DNA from: Datnioides undecimradiatus
Taxonomy: Eukaryota; Chordata; Actinopteri; Lobotiformes; Datnioididae
Reading direction: 5' to 3'
Assembly (NCBI GenBank): GCA_008933995.1
Contig: WARS01000014.1
Location: 5,813,192-5,877,191, forward strand
Length of the DNA: 64,000 nt
Part shown: positions 24,650-36,690 of the stretch, piece after piece
Numbering within the stretch: position 1 is the stretch's first letter
How the letters are laid out: the number at the start of each line of letters is the position of its first letter
Program-made: the position numbers and the translations under genes
The notes under the pieces: generated by a model
Told to the model about the DNA's origin: nothing
The model's input: the letters and a program-made list of their open reading frames with translations, nothing else
The model's database searches: none

Positions 24650-25430
24650 AGTGCTGTGACGGGATGGTAAGAGGCTGCTCGGGGAGGACAGATCAGGGAG
24701 GTCTGGTGAGGGGTTAAGTAGCAAAGGAGGTCAGGCGCAGAGCTTCGCTGCAACTCTGCAGGCTCCAGCGACACTGTTTAGATTTCCAGCTCCATCCTCC
24801 TCACAGGCTGAGAGGAAAAGGGAAAATAACTTCAGAGCCTTTGGGTTTACTCCCTCTACTCACACCTCAAGAGTAGAGTACATACTCTGGAGCCCTCTGC
24901 TGGATAATGCTTTTTAAAGAATGGGTTTGCAATTTTTCAACAATACTCACATGCCCATCATAGTGAAACTGTTTGCTCCTCCTGACCAAGTGGACCTGTA
25001 CTTTAAAGGTATGGCATGGAGAGTAACTATACATATTTACACAGGTATTGTAATAACAATTTTGAATTACTTTAGCTTTTCCATTTTATGAGATATGCAT
25101 TGTTATATGCAGAATATACATTGTTTAAGACAACATCTTCTGGTCTGCAACCTTTTTAATAATGCAAGTATATTTTGTACACTTTTACCTGAATATAAAT
25201 ACTTTTACTGAAGTGTTTTAATATTGTGATACTGGTACATTTATTTGTAAGAGATGAAACATGCAAATAAGTATGCTGAAAAATACTTGTCTCACAGTTT
25301 AAGCTAGTCTTTGTAAATGGCCACATGGTGGCGTCATTCAGCTACATTAAAATGCTTCTCTTAGATTTGTGGTCTTATTTTCTCAAATATCAGTGAGCAA
25401 AGATAAAAAAATAAAAACACCAAACAATGG
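24650..25430 (-). other. pdgfrl 5' leader and intergenic gap to slc7a2
   Basis: The sequence just upstream of the pdgfrl ATG (to about 24810) is GC-richer than what follows and probably holds the leader and promoter. If transcribed from above 24795, it contains a 5-codon upstream ORF (ATG at 24795, stop at 24778). The rest, to the slc7a2 poly(A) region, is AT-rich with no recognised element. Confidence 0.5.
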
Positions 25431-27043
25431 CTTACTGGAAAATGCATTTATTGTTTCTGTCTATGCGGTTGGTAGCAAGTGATACTACATCATGACATAA
25501 TGGTTACTTCTATGTACTTTATCCCATAACGGCACTGGAAGACTCTACACGGTTAATGTAGAGGTTCAGTATGGCAGAATACCTGCTTCACTGCTGCAGA
25601 GACGAGCTTCTGAATTTGTCCCATATTCATTTAAACCGTCGCGCTGCACACCTCACACTGCACAATCAATTACCAACATCCCAGACCCATCAGCTATACA
25701 GGAGAAAGATCAGACAGAAAACATGTTTCTATTGTAGACCAGAGCTCACTGAGCTTTACAATTCATAGCACAAGAAAGACAGGGTGGCCTTTAAGAGCCC
25801 AGACGAAAGAATGTAAGAATGTTTTCATGCAGTTCAGCATAGCAAGTCTCTTCAAACTGGTTATAGAGCGAAACAGACTCCAGTTTTTGAAATAAGATAC
25901 TGAGCACAAGAGAATTAACTTGGAAAAAAGCCCACTTCCTCTTTTCTTCTGTGTAATACTTCAGCTTTTAATTGATTGTTGTCCTTCTTTGTTTGGTGGT
26001 GCAGTAGTCGAGTTAAGAGAGAATAATTTCATCATAGCTATAGTGTCTGCGACTGTATCAAAATAGCACAAAATATCAGACAAACAGGAAAATGTGACGT
26101 GATAGAGTGAAAAAGAAACTCCAAATACTTTCTGAGTAGTGTTCGGTATCAGACAACAATCTTCATATTCAGTACATATGTAACAGTTCATAGACAAAAG
26201 ACGCTCAAGCAAAAATGCAAAACAGTGAACCTGTGCTGCGTGAAACCACCGCAACAGCTGAAGATTCCTCGATAACTAGCAAAGACTGATATGATCTGTT
26301 GCAGAATAGCTAAAGAAGCCTGAAACCTCCCACCAGCACCTGGCCTACTCTCAGGTCTCTGACATACACACTAAACTCGAGTCGAGTCATGACAACCTAC
26401 AGAAACTATTGACATATTGTACATTGGTCTAATTGTGGCAGCTGTGATCTCATAATACAGATATCGCAATTTTCACATGCATGCATATAAAACAATTATG
26501 CACAAAATAGATTCTAAGCTATATTTCAACTGTATGTTTGACAACACGTCTTTAACCTTCCACTCAAAGAACAATTAGTGCTGTTATCACAAACTGACAT
26601 TTCACTGGAGTATCCCGATCAATTAATATCCCCTCGTTGAATGGATAACACTGATTTCCAACCTCTACAAACCTGCTCCAAGTGTAAAAATGAACAGAAC
26701 AGACAAAATGTGTGTCATGCACTAAGAATTCATAATGAAACAGAAAAGCGTTGTTGCAGTCGTGCTCTGACTGCTTCAGAGTTAAAAGAAATGAACATCA
26801 CACTCCAGTGTGTTACCTGTCCTTTCAGTTCTCCCTCCATGCTGTCCATAAAGCCCAATGTGACCTACTGTACAGGATGTGGTACCACCACAGTGACAGA
26901 GCAGCTCCCTGTTATGCGGCCGCTAATACAGAATACTGACGCTGCCCTCGCAGGCTGTTTGTGCTTGTGACTGAGGCGCACATGGTGAAGAGCTGCTGCG
27001 TGTCCTTTCTGCACGTGTGACCTCACAGAGTCCTTGGTAAACT
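25430..27043 (-). other. slc7a2: slc7a2 3' untranslated region
   Basis: About 1.6 kb between the TAA stop and an AATAAA on the minus strand (TTTATT at 25447-25452). No splice signals or coding frames of interest were seen. The length is inferred from the poly(A) signal only. Confidence 0.45.
25447..25452 (-). terminator. slc7a2: Candidate slc7a2 poly(A) signal
   Basis: AATAAA on the minus strand, about 1.6 kb past the stop. I saw no stronger hexamer nearer the stop, but I did not exclude variant signals. Confidence 0.4.
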
Positions 27044-30000
27044 TTAACACTGGCTGGTCTTTTCTGGGCAGATGAAACGCTCCTGGTCCTTTCCTACTGC
27101 GCCCATACCAACCTGCTTCTCCCTGCTAGCCTTGCTGTGTTCTTGGGTGTCGCTGCTGTCTAACGGACTCTGGAGTAGGCGCTGGCGCTCCACACTGTGC
27201 CACATGCCGTAGCCAAAGTAAATCAGGAAGCCTGAGAAAAGTGTCGGATGAGATATACGTAAGAAAAACATTTTGGGAAATATTTGCAGTCTTGCTAAGA
27301 ATGAGATTAAGAATATATATACTACTCTCAAGATTAGCTTAGCATAAAGAATGGAAACAGGAGAAAACAGCTGGCCTGGCTCAAATCCACCAACCAGCAC
27401 CTCTAAAGCTCACTTAGAAATGTTTGTATAATCTACAAAAACCAAAGTGTGGAAAAAATCACGCTGCAGTGTTACTGTGGGTTACATGCCAAACTATCTC
27501 TTGGCTGAGAGCAGTGACTTCTTAAAGTCTCCAATGGCTGCCTGATGTAACTAAGTCACTACTCCCAGGTGCTGAGCACCTTTGGAAAAAACCAGGCTTT
27601 TTGTTTCCCCTTGTTCCCAGCCTTTTTGCTATGCTAAGCTAACTGTCTTCACTTTAGCTTCAAACTTAGCAAACACATGAGAATGTATTCAAATTCAATT
27701 CTAGACAATAAAGTAAATAATTTCCTAAAATGGTATTCCCAGTGGGTTGTGGCTGACGGCACTCACCCACAGCCATCCACACAGAGAAACGGATCCACGT
27801 GTCTCCGCTCAGCTGGACCATAAGGTAAATATTGACAAATATGCTCAGAACAGGCAGAAAAGGTAGAAGAGGAACCTGTGACAGAGATAAGCACAAAGTC
27901 ACACCGTCGAATGATCTGTACTAGACTGGTCTCATTCCATAATCCAGGACTTGGTATGAAAACAGTGGACCACACACCATGAAGGAGACCTTCTTGCTGG
28001 TCTGAGGCTGCCTGCAGACCATGAGGATGCAACCACTGAAGATAAAGAGACACACGGACAGCAACGCCAGGATCCATACTTCCATGCCAAGGATGGAGCC
28101 CACGTGGTACGTAGTAAGATAGCTGAGCACACACACTACCAGCACTGTGGTTTGAAAACAAAATGTTTAATTCTCACATCTCTAGAAATGTCATAAATAA
28201 CAAAAAAAAAAAGACCAGAACTGGGGCTGCTTACCAAGCACGCAGATGGACATGCTGACCACGCTGGAGGAATGCTCAGAGGGTGAGACAGGAGGGTGCA
28301 GGACAGCCTGCAGGGTGGAGCTGCCACCCTTCAGCATGTTGAGGTGAGACTCTGACTCTGTCAGGTCAGATTCACCCCCTTCAGAGGACAGGTAGTCCCT
28401 CTCTCCAGTGCCTGCCCTCCTCTCTAAGGCTCCATCTGGCTGGTACCTGAACAGCAGAGGCATCAGGGCTTATAAGATCAAGTCTGCACTTGAATGCTTA
28501 TAAAAACACACTGTGGCACTCTTTAGTAAGATGTTAAGGGTTTTCACCACATCTAAATCCTTTATGCAGCTTCAAACCACTTTCATTGTGAAATAGCTCA
28601 AGGTGCTTGCTTCATTAAACAACCGAGGCGGATAAATCCAGTTTAAACCAGGGAGCTAACACCATGTTTACTGCCCCTGTGGCAATGAGTCACCTTGGTT
28701 CAACAGGCAGGCCTGTACAGCAGCTCTGGAGTTTAACAAGTACAGAAAACTTAAGTAAACACCTTCATTCACTCAAGCAGCCACTTCACATGCATACAAT
28801 GGGAGCATTCACAGCTCTTACATCACCAGTGTGATGCAACAACGCGAGGTGTACGTTACACTGACCAGGCAATCATACCTGTGGGTTTTTGGAAAAGCTA
28901 TAAAGGAAACTGTTTCACAATGCTGCACAAATAGGGTTTATTTCAAGGGATATACATATACATATATTTTTTTAGATATTTATAACTGTACCAACCTGAG
29001 GATCAGTACACACACAGCAACCAGGGAGTAGGCCAGCAGAGTGCCGATGGACATCATGTCAACCAGCGCTTTCAGGTCAAACAGGAAAGCCATGATGGCT
29101 GTAGTAAGTAAAAAATACAATTAATACTTTCACAGAAGAATACTTATGGTAAATAACTTCAGTACTGACTACTGGAGTGTAATGAATACAATCAATGAAA
29201 ACATTCTGTTACACCCGCAAACAATGCACCGTACAACACATGAACATGAATGGATGCAAATTAGATTTCATGCAGACATGTTTTAACAATAAAAAAGCCA
29301 CAGGGAGTTGAATGTTTCCCTGGGCTGACAGCTGGAATCACCTCCATACCAAGCGTCGTTTGATGTGAGACACACTGTGGTGTTCCCCCTATTGTATCTC
29401 AACACCAGACTCCAGTATGGAGCTGATCTCTGCAGCACAGTGCAAACACAGAGCGGCGGTCTGTCCACTGCTCCGCGCAATATTTCGTTCAAACAAAAAT
29501 AACAAAGAAAGCTCCCCCACCCAGTTCACCCAGTTGTTCGGTATGTGGCCTTTCCTATCACTGTGGTGTGCTGGATATCTCCCTGGGTTTACATCTGCCT
29601 GTCACTTCAGCAGGGCATCTCCTGGATGGGTCTGAGCTCCAGCACCTGAGCACAGCGAGTACGATGTTTCCACATACCGTACCTGGATCCTACTGAGTAG
29701 GAAAGCTTTGCAGCAAAGGTTTTGGATGTTGTTGAGCACCACAGCAGCACCCAAAGGCCAAACATTTCACTTTCCTCCTTCTTCTACTTCTTTACTTTAT
29801 CATTAGGTTTGGTAGAACATCTGATTTGAGTAGAATCAGGTAATCAGATCAAGTCATATATTTAGTTCAACTTTTTACTTCATTATATTTGACAGTTGTG
29901 AAAAGGCTAATGTGAATTCCCTTGAGTCGGCACTATGAGGTTTCAGGGGGGAAGTTCAAGTTTGGCAAACACAAGTAGTAATTCCTGACAAGAACACAAA

Positions 30001-33000
30001 TAAACATATTTCCTACAGTGTTTAAAGTCCAAATCGAGAGCAAGCAGCTTCTGCATTGTGACCTTGAGCGAAACAAAGTCAGCAGCTGGAACGTAATGTT
30101 TAAAGGAATTTGATTTGAATGTTGAAAATAAGTGAGCTAATTAGAGGAAACAGCGATTCAGAGCTGGATGCTAGCCTCAAGATGATTGCGTTCTCTACCT
30201 TGACAGGATTTGAGGAGCTGAACACCAGAGGACACTCTGACGTAGTATGCTGCTGCTCACTAGCTAACAAAACTTAGCACTGTGCTGCTAAAAGATTGAT
30301 TTATGGGAGGGTATTATTATTATTACTGGTCGGAAGTGCTTGGTTATAATTTGTTTTACAGGAATAAAACATCATTTCATTTGATAACAAAATACAAAGA
30401 CGTGTATTTTTTTGTATTTTGTTGGCATATCCTCCTGACTACCAGGAAAAAAAATATTGTCAATTTTTTTTTTTAAATTCCCCAATCTTTTTAAGGTACC
30501 AAAGCCACACCCCTTCATATTTGGTATCATTGAAAAGCCCTAAATGTCCTCTGTAGAGAGCAGAGGACATTTATGAGTTAATTCAGTAGTATAAAGTGGG
30601 TGGGAGATATTCAGGTTTAAAAATGTCCTCCACAGAGGACAAATTTGAACTACTGGTAGTCAGGAGGATATATTGTTAAATAGGTGGACAACATGACCAC
30701 AGAATGTGATCTCAAAGGGTTAAAAAGGCATCTTTATTTCATGTCGACTTTAACCATTCTTTTAAAGAAGTCAGAATGGTCTCAAAGAAAGAAGAGCCTA
30801 TAATTAGCTACAGAATTAGCTGCTAGCTGTAGTTATTTTCCATTTTGTAATTTCTTTAAAAAAGTGACTAAAAGCCAAATGGCCTGAAGTGGTGAACACA
30901 GATAAAACAGTTAGTCTTTATGGAATGAGTAATGTCTTCTCGCATGCTTTTAGACACCATCACCAACTTCAACATGCAGTCACCACCAACACCATGTGCA
31001 CAGATTAAAAACCCCGAACAAGTCCACGATGCAACCCCATCATAGGTGAGTCCTTGTCTCGGGAGCTTACCCGCAGTGGTACCTGCCGCCATGGTGGCAG
31101 CCACGGGCGACTGGCGCTTACTCACTTTGGACATAAATTTGAACAGAATACCATCTCGTGCCATGGCAAACAGAATACGCGGCAGAGGGAACATGGAGCC
31201 CAACAGGCTAGGGAGAAGAGGGGTTCATGGTTAAGTCGAGGGCATTCTGGGAAAGAAAACATGACACCTGCACAACTGTGAAAGAACAACACGTGTATGT
31301 GGAGGGAAAACCCCTTAAAACTGGATCAGTGCAATGCAAATGTTGAAGGGTGAGTCAGTTTGAGAAGGAATATGATTAACTGCATCTTGACTGTGTCTTT
31401 CACAGTTGATTGGTGGAGAACGATTAGCTGGAGTGATCTCACTGGACTCTCCCCGGCTCTCACCTGCTACTACACCGGAGGTCATAGTGGCAATAAGTGG
31501 GGTCTTCGTCTTAGGATTGATTCGGGCTAAGGCTTTGAAAAGCACCCCATCCTGTGCCATAGCATAGATTACACGAGGCATGGGGAAAATGGAGCCCAGC
31601 AGACTGCATGAGACAGCAGAGACATGCAAGACCAACACATTAGTCAAGAGCCCCCAACACACTCACACACACACACTTACGATCACATCATTAAAGCTTC
31701 AGAGCATGATTAAAGTCAATGTGTGTGTTTCTTTCCTGTTGGTACTTATCTAATGGCATCATGTTCTTTCATTCATTTCCATCAACTTCACTGAATGGAA
31801 CAGACTGTGGCTGTTTTTAAGGGCAAATTGAACACCATTAATGTCTTTAAACAGTCAAATGTTTACGTTTGAAAGTAGACTGAAGTTGTTTTCTCCATTT
31901 ACTGCTGGTTTGGAGTTGGATTTGAAGGCTCACATTGATTTCAAACGTATAAAAAAACAGCAGAACGTATGTTAAAGGGTTTTCACAGCTGCTAGGGATT
32001 ACTGCCAAAGGGCAGATCCAGAAGCCTTCACACTGATTGCTGGCACAGGCTTGTTCAAATTGTAATTGGTTCAAGTCACATTTGATGAAATACACCTGAA
32101 TGCAGATCATGTGATAAATTCATGACTGACAGCCAACAGGTCGATGGAAAACTGAAGAATGAACAGATAAAGCAAACCTTCAGGAAAGAAAGACAGAATT
32201 AAATCACACCAGTGTATTGTCTTGAAACAAACTTGCACACCTCAAATTTTAATTATTATATCACAGAGACATGCAGGCATCTGTAATTTACTTAATTACT
32301 GTTAGCACTGCGCCCCCAAAGTCCAGTCAAGCGACAGGAATCAATCCAATAACAAGACAGAGATGTGTGGCCATAATTTTCGACCAGATCTTATTCACCA
32401 TTATCGCCCTTTTATAGCATGCACATTAATCAGAAATTAAAGTCATATTATAAATTCAGGTGACTCAAATACAGGTCATCACATATTTAAATGTTTTTGT
32501 CTACTAAGACTACTGAGATTTTGTCCTCAACTTATTTTGTAATAAGAAAACCAGTTGTTACCTGGTAGAGAGGGCACACAGTGAACCTGCTGCGACCACA
32601 TATTTAGCAGGGCCCCAGCCCACATATTCAAAGGCCATGGGCAGAGGGCTCTTCTCATCCAGCAAGTAGTAGGGCATCATCAGTGTGAGCGCAGCCGACA
32701 CGCCGAAGTACGCCAGGAAACACACGGTCAGCGACACCACGATGCCGATGGGTATGGCTCTCTGAGGGTTCTTCACCTCCTCGCCTGTCACACGCAAACA
32801 CACATATATGTTCAGTCTAAGCTTTGATGGGATGAAATCAGGTTGAATAACACCTGAATAGTAGCTCACCTGTGGTTGCGATGCAGTCGAATCCAACGAA
32901 AGCGTAAAAGCAGGTGGCAGCTCCGGCTAAGGTCCCGCTGAAGCCATAGGGCATAAATCCTCCAATACCATAATCACTGCTCACGTTAGCCGTCACTGAC

Positions 33001-35144
33001 AAGTTCCTGAAACATAGAAACTGTCATTTCATTGGCTACTGCTGTCCCCACAAACACAAGCAAACCAGAACAACGGTCATACTATGCTGGGACTAGCTTT
33101 GCATCAGTGAACCATACTGAATAAATTACCTCGTAACTATGGTGACATTTATGAGGGATTCTTCAGTTATATTCCAGTTGTGTGTGTCTCCTTTGACGAA
33201 GCCGGAGATGATGACAAACAGGAGCACGAGCACATTGATTGAAGTGAAGACTTTGTTGACCCAGGCCGACTCCTTCACACCGAATGACAGGAGTCCTGCA
33301 ACGAGCAAAAAGGGGACTCAGCTTAGTACAGGACTGTGAGGTTTGTTGTAGTAAAATGTTAATATGAGATTGATAAACACTTGAATTTCTGGGTACAATG
33401 TGTCTTCGCACACATCGTTAATATGAATCATTTTTATTAATGTGTCACTAAACCCCAAAACAAACAATAACATATTTTTAAAAACTGTGCATGTCCCTTA
33501 GAAAAACAACTGATGGGTTTCAAAAAGGTTTACATCTGAATGAGCACTTAATTCCAGCAGTGCTATGAGTAAAATGCTAACAACAGCATGCTATTGTCCT
33601 AACAGTGACAAAGCTAGCATGTTAGCGCTAAGCGTGTTTGCAATGACAATTACCGTCTTAGCATTTTAGCACGCCAGCACGTGCTGCATACTGTGTATTT
33701 GTTCAAATTACTGAAAAAATGATTTTCCTGTGTGAAGATGATCGGTGCAGCAAGAGGATCGCTTATGTTATTGTATTATTTAATCTAGGGATAGATAAAT
33801 GTCTGTATCACAGTTTCACATTTCATCAAATACTGAACAAGTTTTCAGTCCTTTTAGTGTGAAAATCTGGTTAAACAGAGGAGGTGACTGCGTTTTTACA
33901 AACACAGAAGCTGATTTCTTGGTTTTTGGGTTTGTTTGTTTTTTGAGGGATAGATGTTGTGTAACTTTTACATCTGTGGTTCTTTTGTGAATTGTTTCTT
34001 GGTCACACTGACCTAATGTAATCATTGCATTGGCAGAACAGTGGAAACAACACATGACAAAGTTTACAGTTTCAGCCTGAGGGTCATAAAGGTGGAATTG
34101 AACATGTCCATGAATCCCTGGACTGTTGTGAATCTGGCCACGGGAAATGAATATGGAGAACTCTCCAAGTCACCAACAGCTACTGATGATATTAGACCCT
34201 CAGCTGCTTCAGTGTCCTGAGGTTGTAGAGAAACTGGACTCATACTGGGCATTTCCCAGCTGTGATTGTGTGTGACTGTGGGAAAGAGAAACAGGGTGCT
34301 GCTGAAATCTCTTAGGATAACTGGGGAGATTTTGAAAAGGAAGGGGTGAAAGCAGGCTCCCAGTGGACCCACACTGCCCCGCCTTCTTAAACACATCTCT
34401 TTATTGGATTATGCCAGCTGTGGCTCATGAAAGCTGGTTTCTTTAAACAAAATGCACCAAACCTCATTACCCTTCTTTCTCTGTGCAAACATATGGACTT
34501 GAATTTTAAGGATTCAGCCTTTGTTTGCTGCCTTACCAGAAAGCAGCAGTATCAGACAGACGGCAAAGAAGTCTGGGTACTCAGCCAAGCCAGGAGAGTT
34601 CATGCTGAAGTAGGTTTTGCAGAATATCTCTATGTGTCCTCCTATCATTTCATCAAATGTGCCGCTCCAAGCCCTGGCAACTGAGGAGGTACCTGTGGGA
34701 GAGACAGCATATTGAATCAGGATGTTCCTCTTATTCTTCTGTTACCTGCATATCAAAGCCTGTCACTAACTCACCAATCACATAGGAGAGAATGAGGTTC
34801 CAACCAGTGATGAAAGCCCAGATCTCTCCTACAGTCACATAGCTATAAAGGTAAGCAGAGCCCGTCTTGGGGACACGAGCGCCAAACTCGGCATAACACA
34901 GGCCGGCCATGACTGAGGCTAGGGCAGCGATTAGAAAGGAGATGACAATGCTGGGGCCTGAGTCACCCTTGGCCACCTCACCAGCCAGGACGTAGACGCC
35001 CGCGCCCAATGTGCTTCCCACCCCCAGGGCGATGAGGTCAAGGGTTCCCAGGCAGCGGCATAGCTTTGAGTCCTCCAGACTGCTCAGGTCGACCACTTTC
35101 CTGCGCACCAGGGAGCGGCCGAATGACAGAACCTGCTCCAGCAT
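27044..35144 (-). CDS. slc7a2: slc7a2, cationic amino acid transporter 2 (CAT2)
   Basis: Coding exons in order: 35144-34775, 34692-34537, 33295-33130, 33006-32870, 32784-32562, then either 31603-31464 or 31207-31071, then 29098-28996, 28446-28235, 28144-27978, 27875-27767, 27231-27044 (TAA). All phases join, giving 656 or 655 residues (human CAT2B about 658). CAT2 imports arginine, lysine and ornithine across the plasma membrane. The sequence shows the APC-type multi-pass membrane core ([39 protein letters not shown] with Glu107, important for transport in CAT1). It has an N-glycosylatable outer loop ([13 protein letters not shown]), [15 protein letters not shown], the alternative segment at about residues 351-396, a Ser/Glu-rich hydrophilic loop (exon 28446-28235), the final membrane helices, and a tail ending CPEKTSQC (human FHEKTSEF). 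The ATG exon starts 8 nt after an acceptor (CAG at 35153-35155), so an upstream noncoding exon exists. Confidence 0.95.
27255..27680. repeat. Teleost interspersed repeat in slc7a2 intron 10
   Basis: Text such as AGCTTAGCATAAAGAATGG, AAACAGCTGGCCTGGCTC, CCAGCACCTCTAAAGCTCAC and TTTGCTATGCTAAGCTAAC resembles a very common fish intronic repeat I remember, with AGCTTAGCATA at one end and its inverse at the other (TATGCTAAGCT). This suggests a terminal-inverted-repeat, MITE-like structure. It is degraded and has no coding capacity. Confidence 0.6.
29099..31070 (-). other. slc7a2 intron containing a MITE
   Basis: A 2 kb intron between the CAT2B-type exon and the 29098-28996 exon. Apart from the palindromic element at 30426-30672, I see only anonymous AT-rich sequence and a short ATT microsatellite near 30313. 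Confidence 0.55.
30426..30672. mobile_element. Palindromic MITE-like element
   Basis: CATATCCTCCTGACTACCAG at 30426-30445 is repeated as its inverse at 30653-30672 (19 of 20 bases), enclosing about 247 bp with no ORF. Inside is a second hairpin, ATGTCCTCTG...CAGAGGACAT (about 30543-30571), and another copy of the TGTCCTC motif near 30624. Such nested palindromes fit a non-autonomous DNA transposon. The target duplication is not clear, so the superfamily is unassigned. Confidence 0.7.
31071..31207 (-). CDS. slc7a2: slc7a2 CAT2B-type alternative exon
   Basis: 137 nt, entered after AG and left in phase 1. It encodes [20 protein letters not shown] followed by a basic loop with [10 protein letters not shown]. 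This matches the mammalian CAT2B segment, which gives high-affinity, low-capacity transport. Acceptor CCCTAG and donor GTAAGC are good. Confidence 0.93.
31464..31603 (-). CDS. slc7a2: slc7a2 CAT2A-type alternative exon
   Basis: 140 nt with the same entry and exit phases. It encodes [20 protein letters not shown] followed by [12 protein letters not shown], matching the mammalian CAT2A segment with low arginine affinity and high capacity. The two exons are 256 nt apart. Neither length is a multiple of three, so including both or skipping both shifts the frame, which enforces exclusive choice. Confidence 0.93.
31604..32561 (-). other. slc7a2 intron upstream of the alternative pair
   Basis: About 1 kb, AT-rich, with a CA-rich patch near 31661-31677 just upstream of the CAT2A exon acceptor (a TG-rich run on the transcribed strand). 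Open frames here have no recognisable product. Confidence 0.5.
33560..33690. repeat. Diverged GCTAACATGCT-type teleost repeat
   Basis: ATGCTAAC, AGCATGTTAGCGCTAA, TTAGCATTTTAGCACGCC and CAATGACAATTA resemble, in inverse orientation, the repeat at 45340-45560 in this window. It is non-coding and old, in an slc7a2 intron. Confidence 0.45.
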
Positions 35145-36563
35145 GTTGACACCTGATGACAGACGGAAAGAGGGAAGAGAAAAACTAAAAATATCTGTGC
35201 AGTGTAGGCCTGGCCTACTTTTCTGTGTTAAATAACTGTTAATGGATTATCTTGTTAAATATGCATCCATTCATGCTTTGCTGGATTGGATCAATCAAAA
35301 ATGTATAGGTGTAGAAGAACATCTGCACGCTGCATGAGGGGGGTCTAATGCTCAGAGAAATGCATGAACAAGAGGTATTATATGAGAAATCTCAACGAGT
35401 CACAGTGAAGCAGATGAAATTCAAAAACCACCCAGTGCTGTAGTTTTCCCCCAATCATTACCGCCAAACATTCTTTCTCTGCTTCAAGATTTGCACTTTT
35501 TAAACATTCAATAGAGGGTTAATGCAAGGGTCGTGTCTGTGAGCACAGTTTGATTTAACTCCACCTGCTTTGTATTTTCAGCAGCTCTTGTTCACTTGAA
35601 GAAATGCTGAAAAGACAGTTGCGCAATGGGACGGCGAAACAAAGGTGGGGTTTGGACTATGAGAGTGAAATTAACTCTACAAACCATGACGTGCATTTTA
35701 GGAATGCTGCCAAGTGCTATGTAAGTTCATACAGTAGCGTCCCATTAAAAGCTATTGTTTGGGGTTATGGTTATCTAAGCACTCAAAGGGCTGCATTCAT
35801 GAGGGGATCACGAATGCACCGCTATAACACAATAAAGACATTCCAGTACCTCTCTTTACTAATTACTTTTAAAAAGACAAGGGTGCAGAGTCTTCTTTGT
35901 TTTCATTGTCTTGCCTCTAAAAATGTCTCTTTTCATTAGTAGGACTGCTGACGTGCCTGCATAAAATTTTTTGCATGAATGCAATTTGATAAAAGAGGAA
36001 TAAAATATGCCTGCTCTCCAATGAATAGTTGCTGGCTTGCTTTTGAAGTAACAGTTTCTTATTCGAAGCAAACCTCTGATCATTCTCACCGTAAATGAAC
36101 AGTGACGACCGTCCAAAAGTGCATTGATCTCCACTAAGTGAGTTTTTTTTGACCAAGAGAAATGAGTTTTGAGTGTGGCAGCTTATTAACATTACAATAT
36201 GGGCTCTAACACAGCGTCTCCAAGAGTACAGTGGATGAAAAGTGAAGATCAAAGTGACTAAAATCAGAATTTGACAAGGAAAAATTCACTCTTGGATGTG
36301 CAGATCATAAATGATATTGATTTGTGCGTAGATATCTATGTGAAGCATGATTCCATACATGTCACATGTAATTTACTATGTACACTCAAAGCAACATCTA
36401 GGTCGTATCCTAAACTGAACGCACTGAATTCCTATTCAACAAATAACTCACAGCTACTGGAACATTTGGACTGTTAAATCCCAGTTTTAGCTATTCTAAA
36501 TTCATGCACACCCACTGTAGCAATTGTGAGATTTTGTCTGTTTCATCAGAGACATGCACCTAC

Positions 36564-36690
36564 CTGTTGGAATGACACTGTGTGGACACAACAGGTCTGA
36601 GATTGGACACGGAGAAAAAACAGGCTGTTAGTGTCTGTGTGTTTCTTCCAGCTTGCTTCTGCAGCGAGCCTCCGCAGATCAGCTGCACGT
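36564..36690 (-). other. slc7a2: Candidate noncoding first exon of slc7a2
   Basis: The ATG exon is preceded by an acceptor at 35153-35155, so a 5' exon must lie upstream. A strong minus-strand donor, CAACAG/GTAGGTG, has its first intron base at 36563. The exon's upper limit is a guess. No start codon is required here. Confidence 0.3.
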
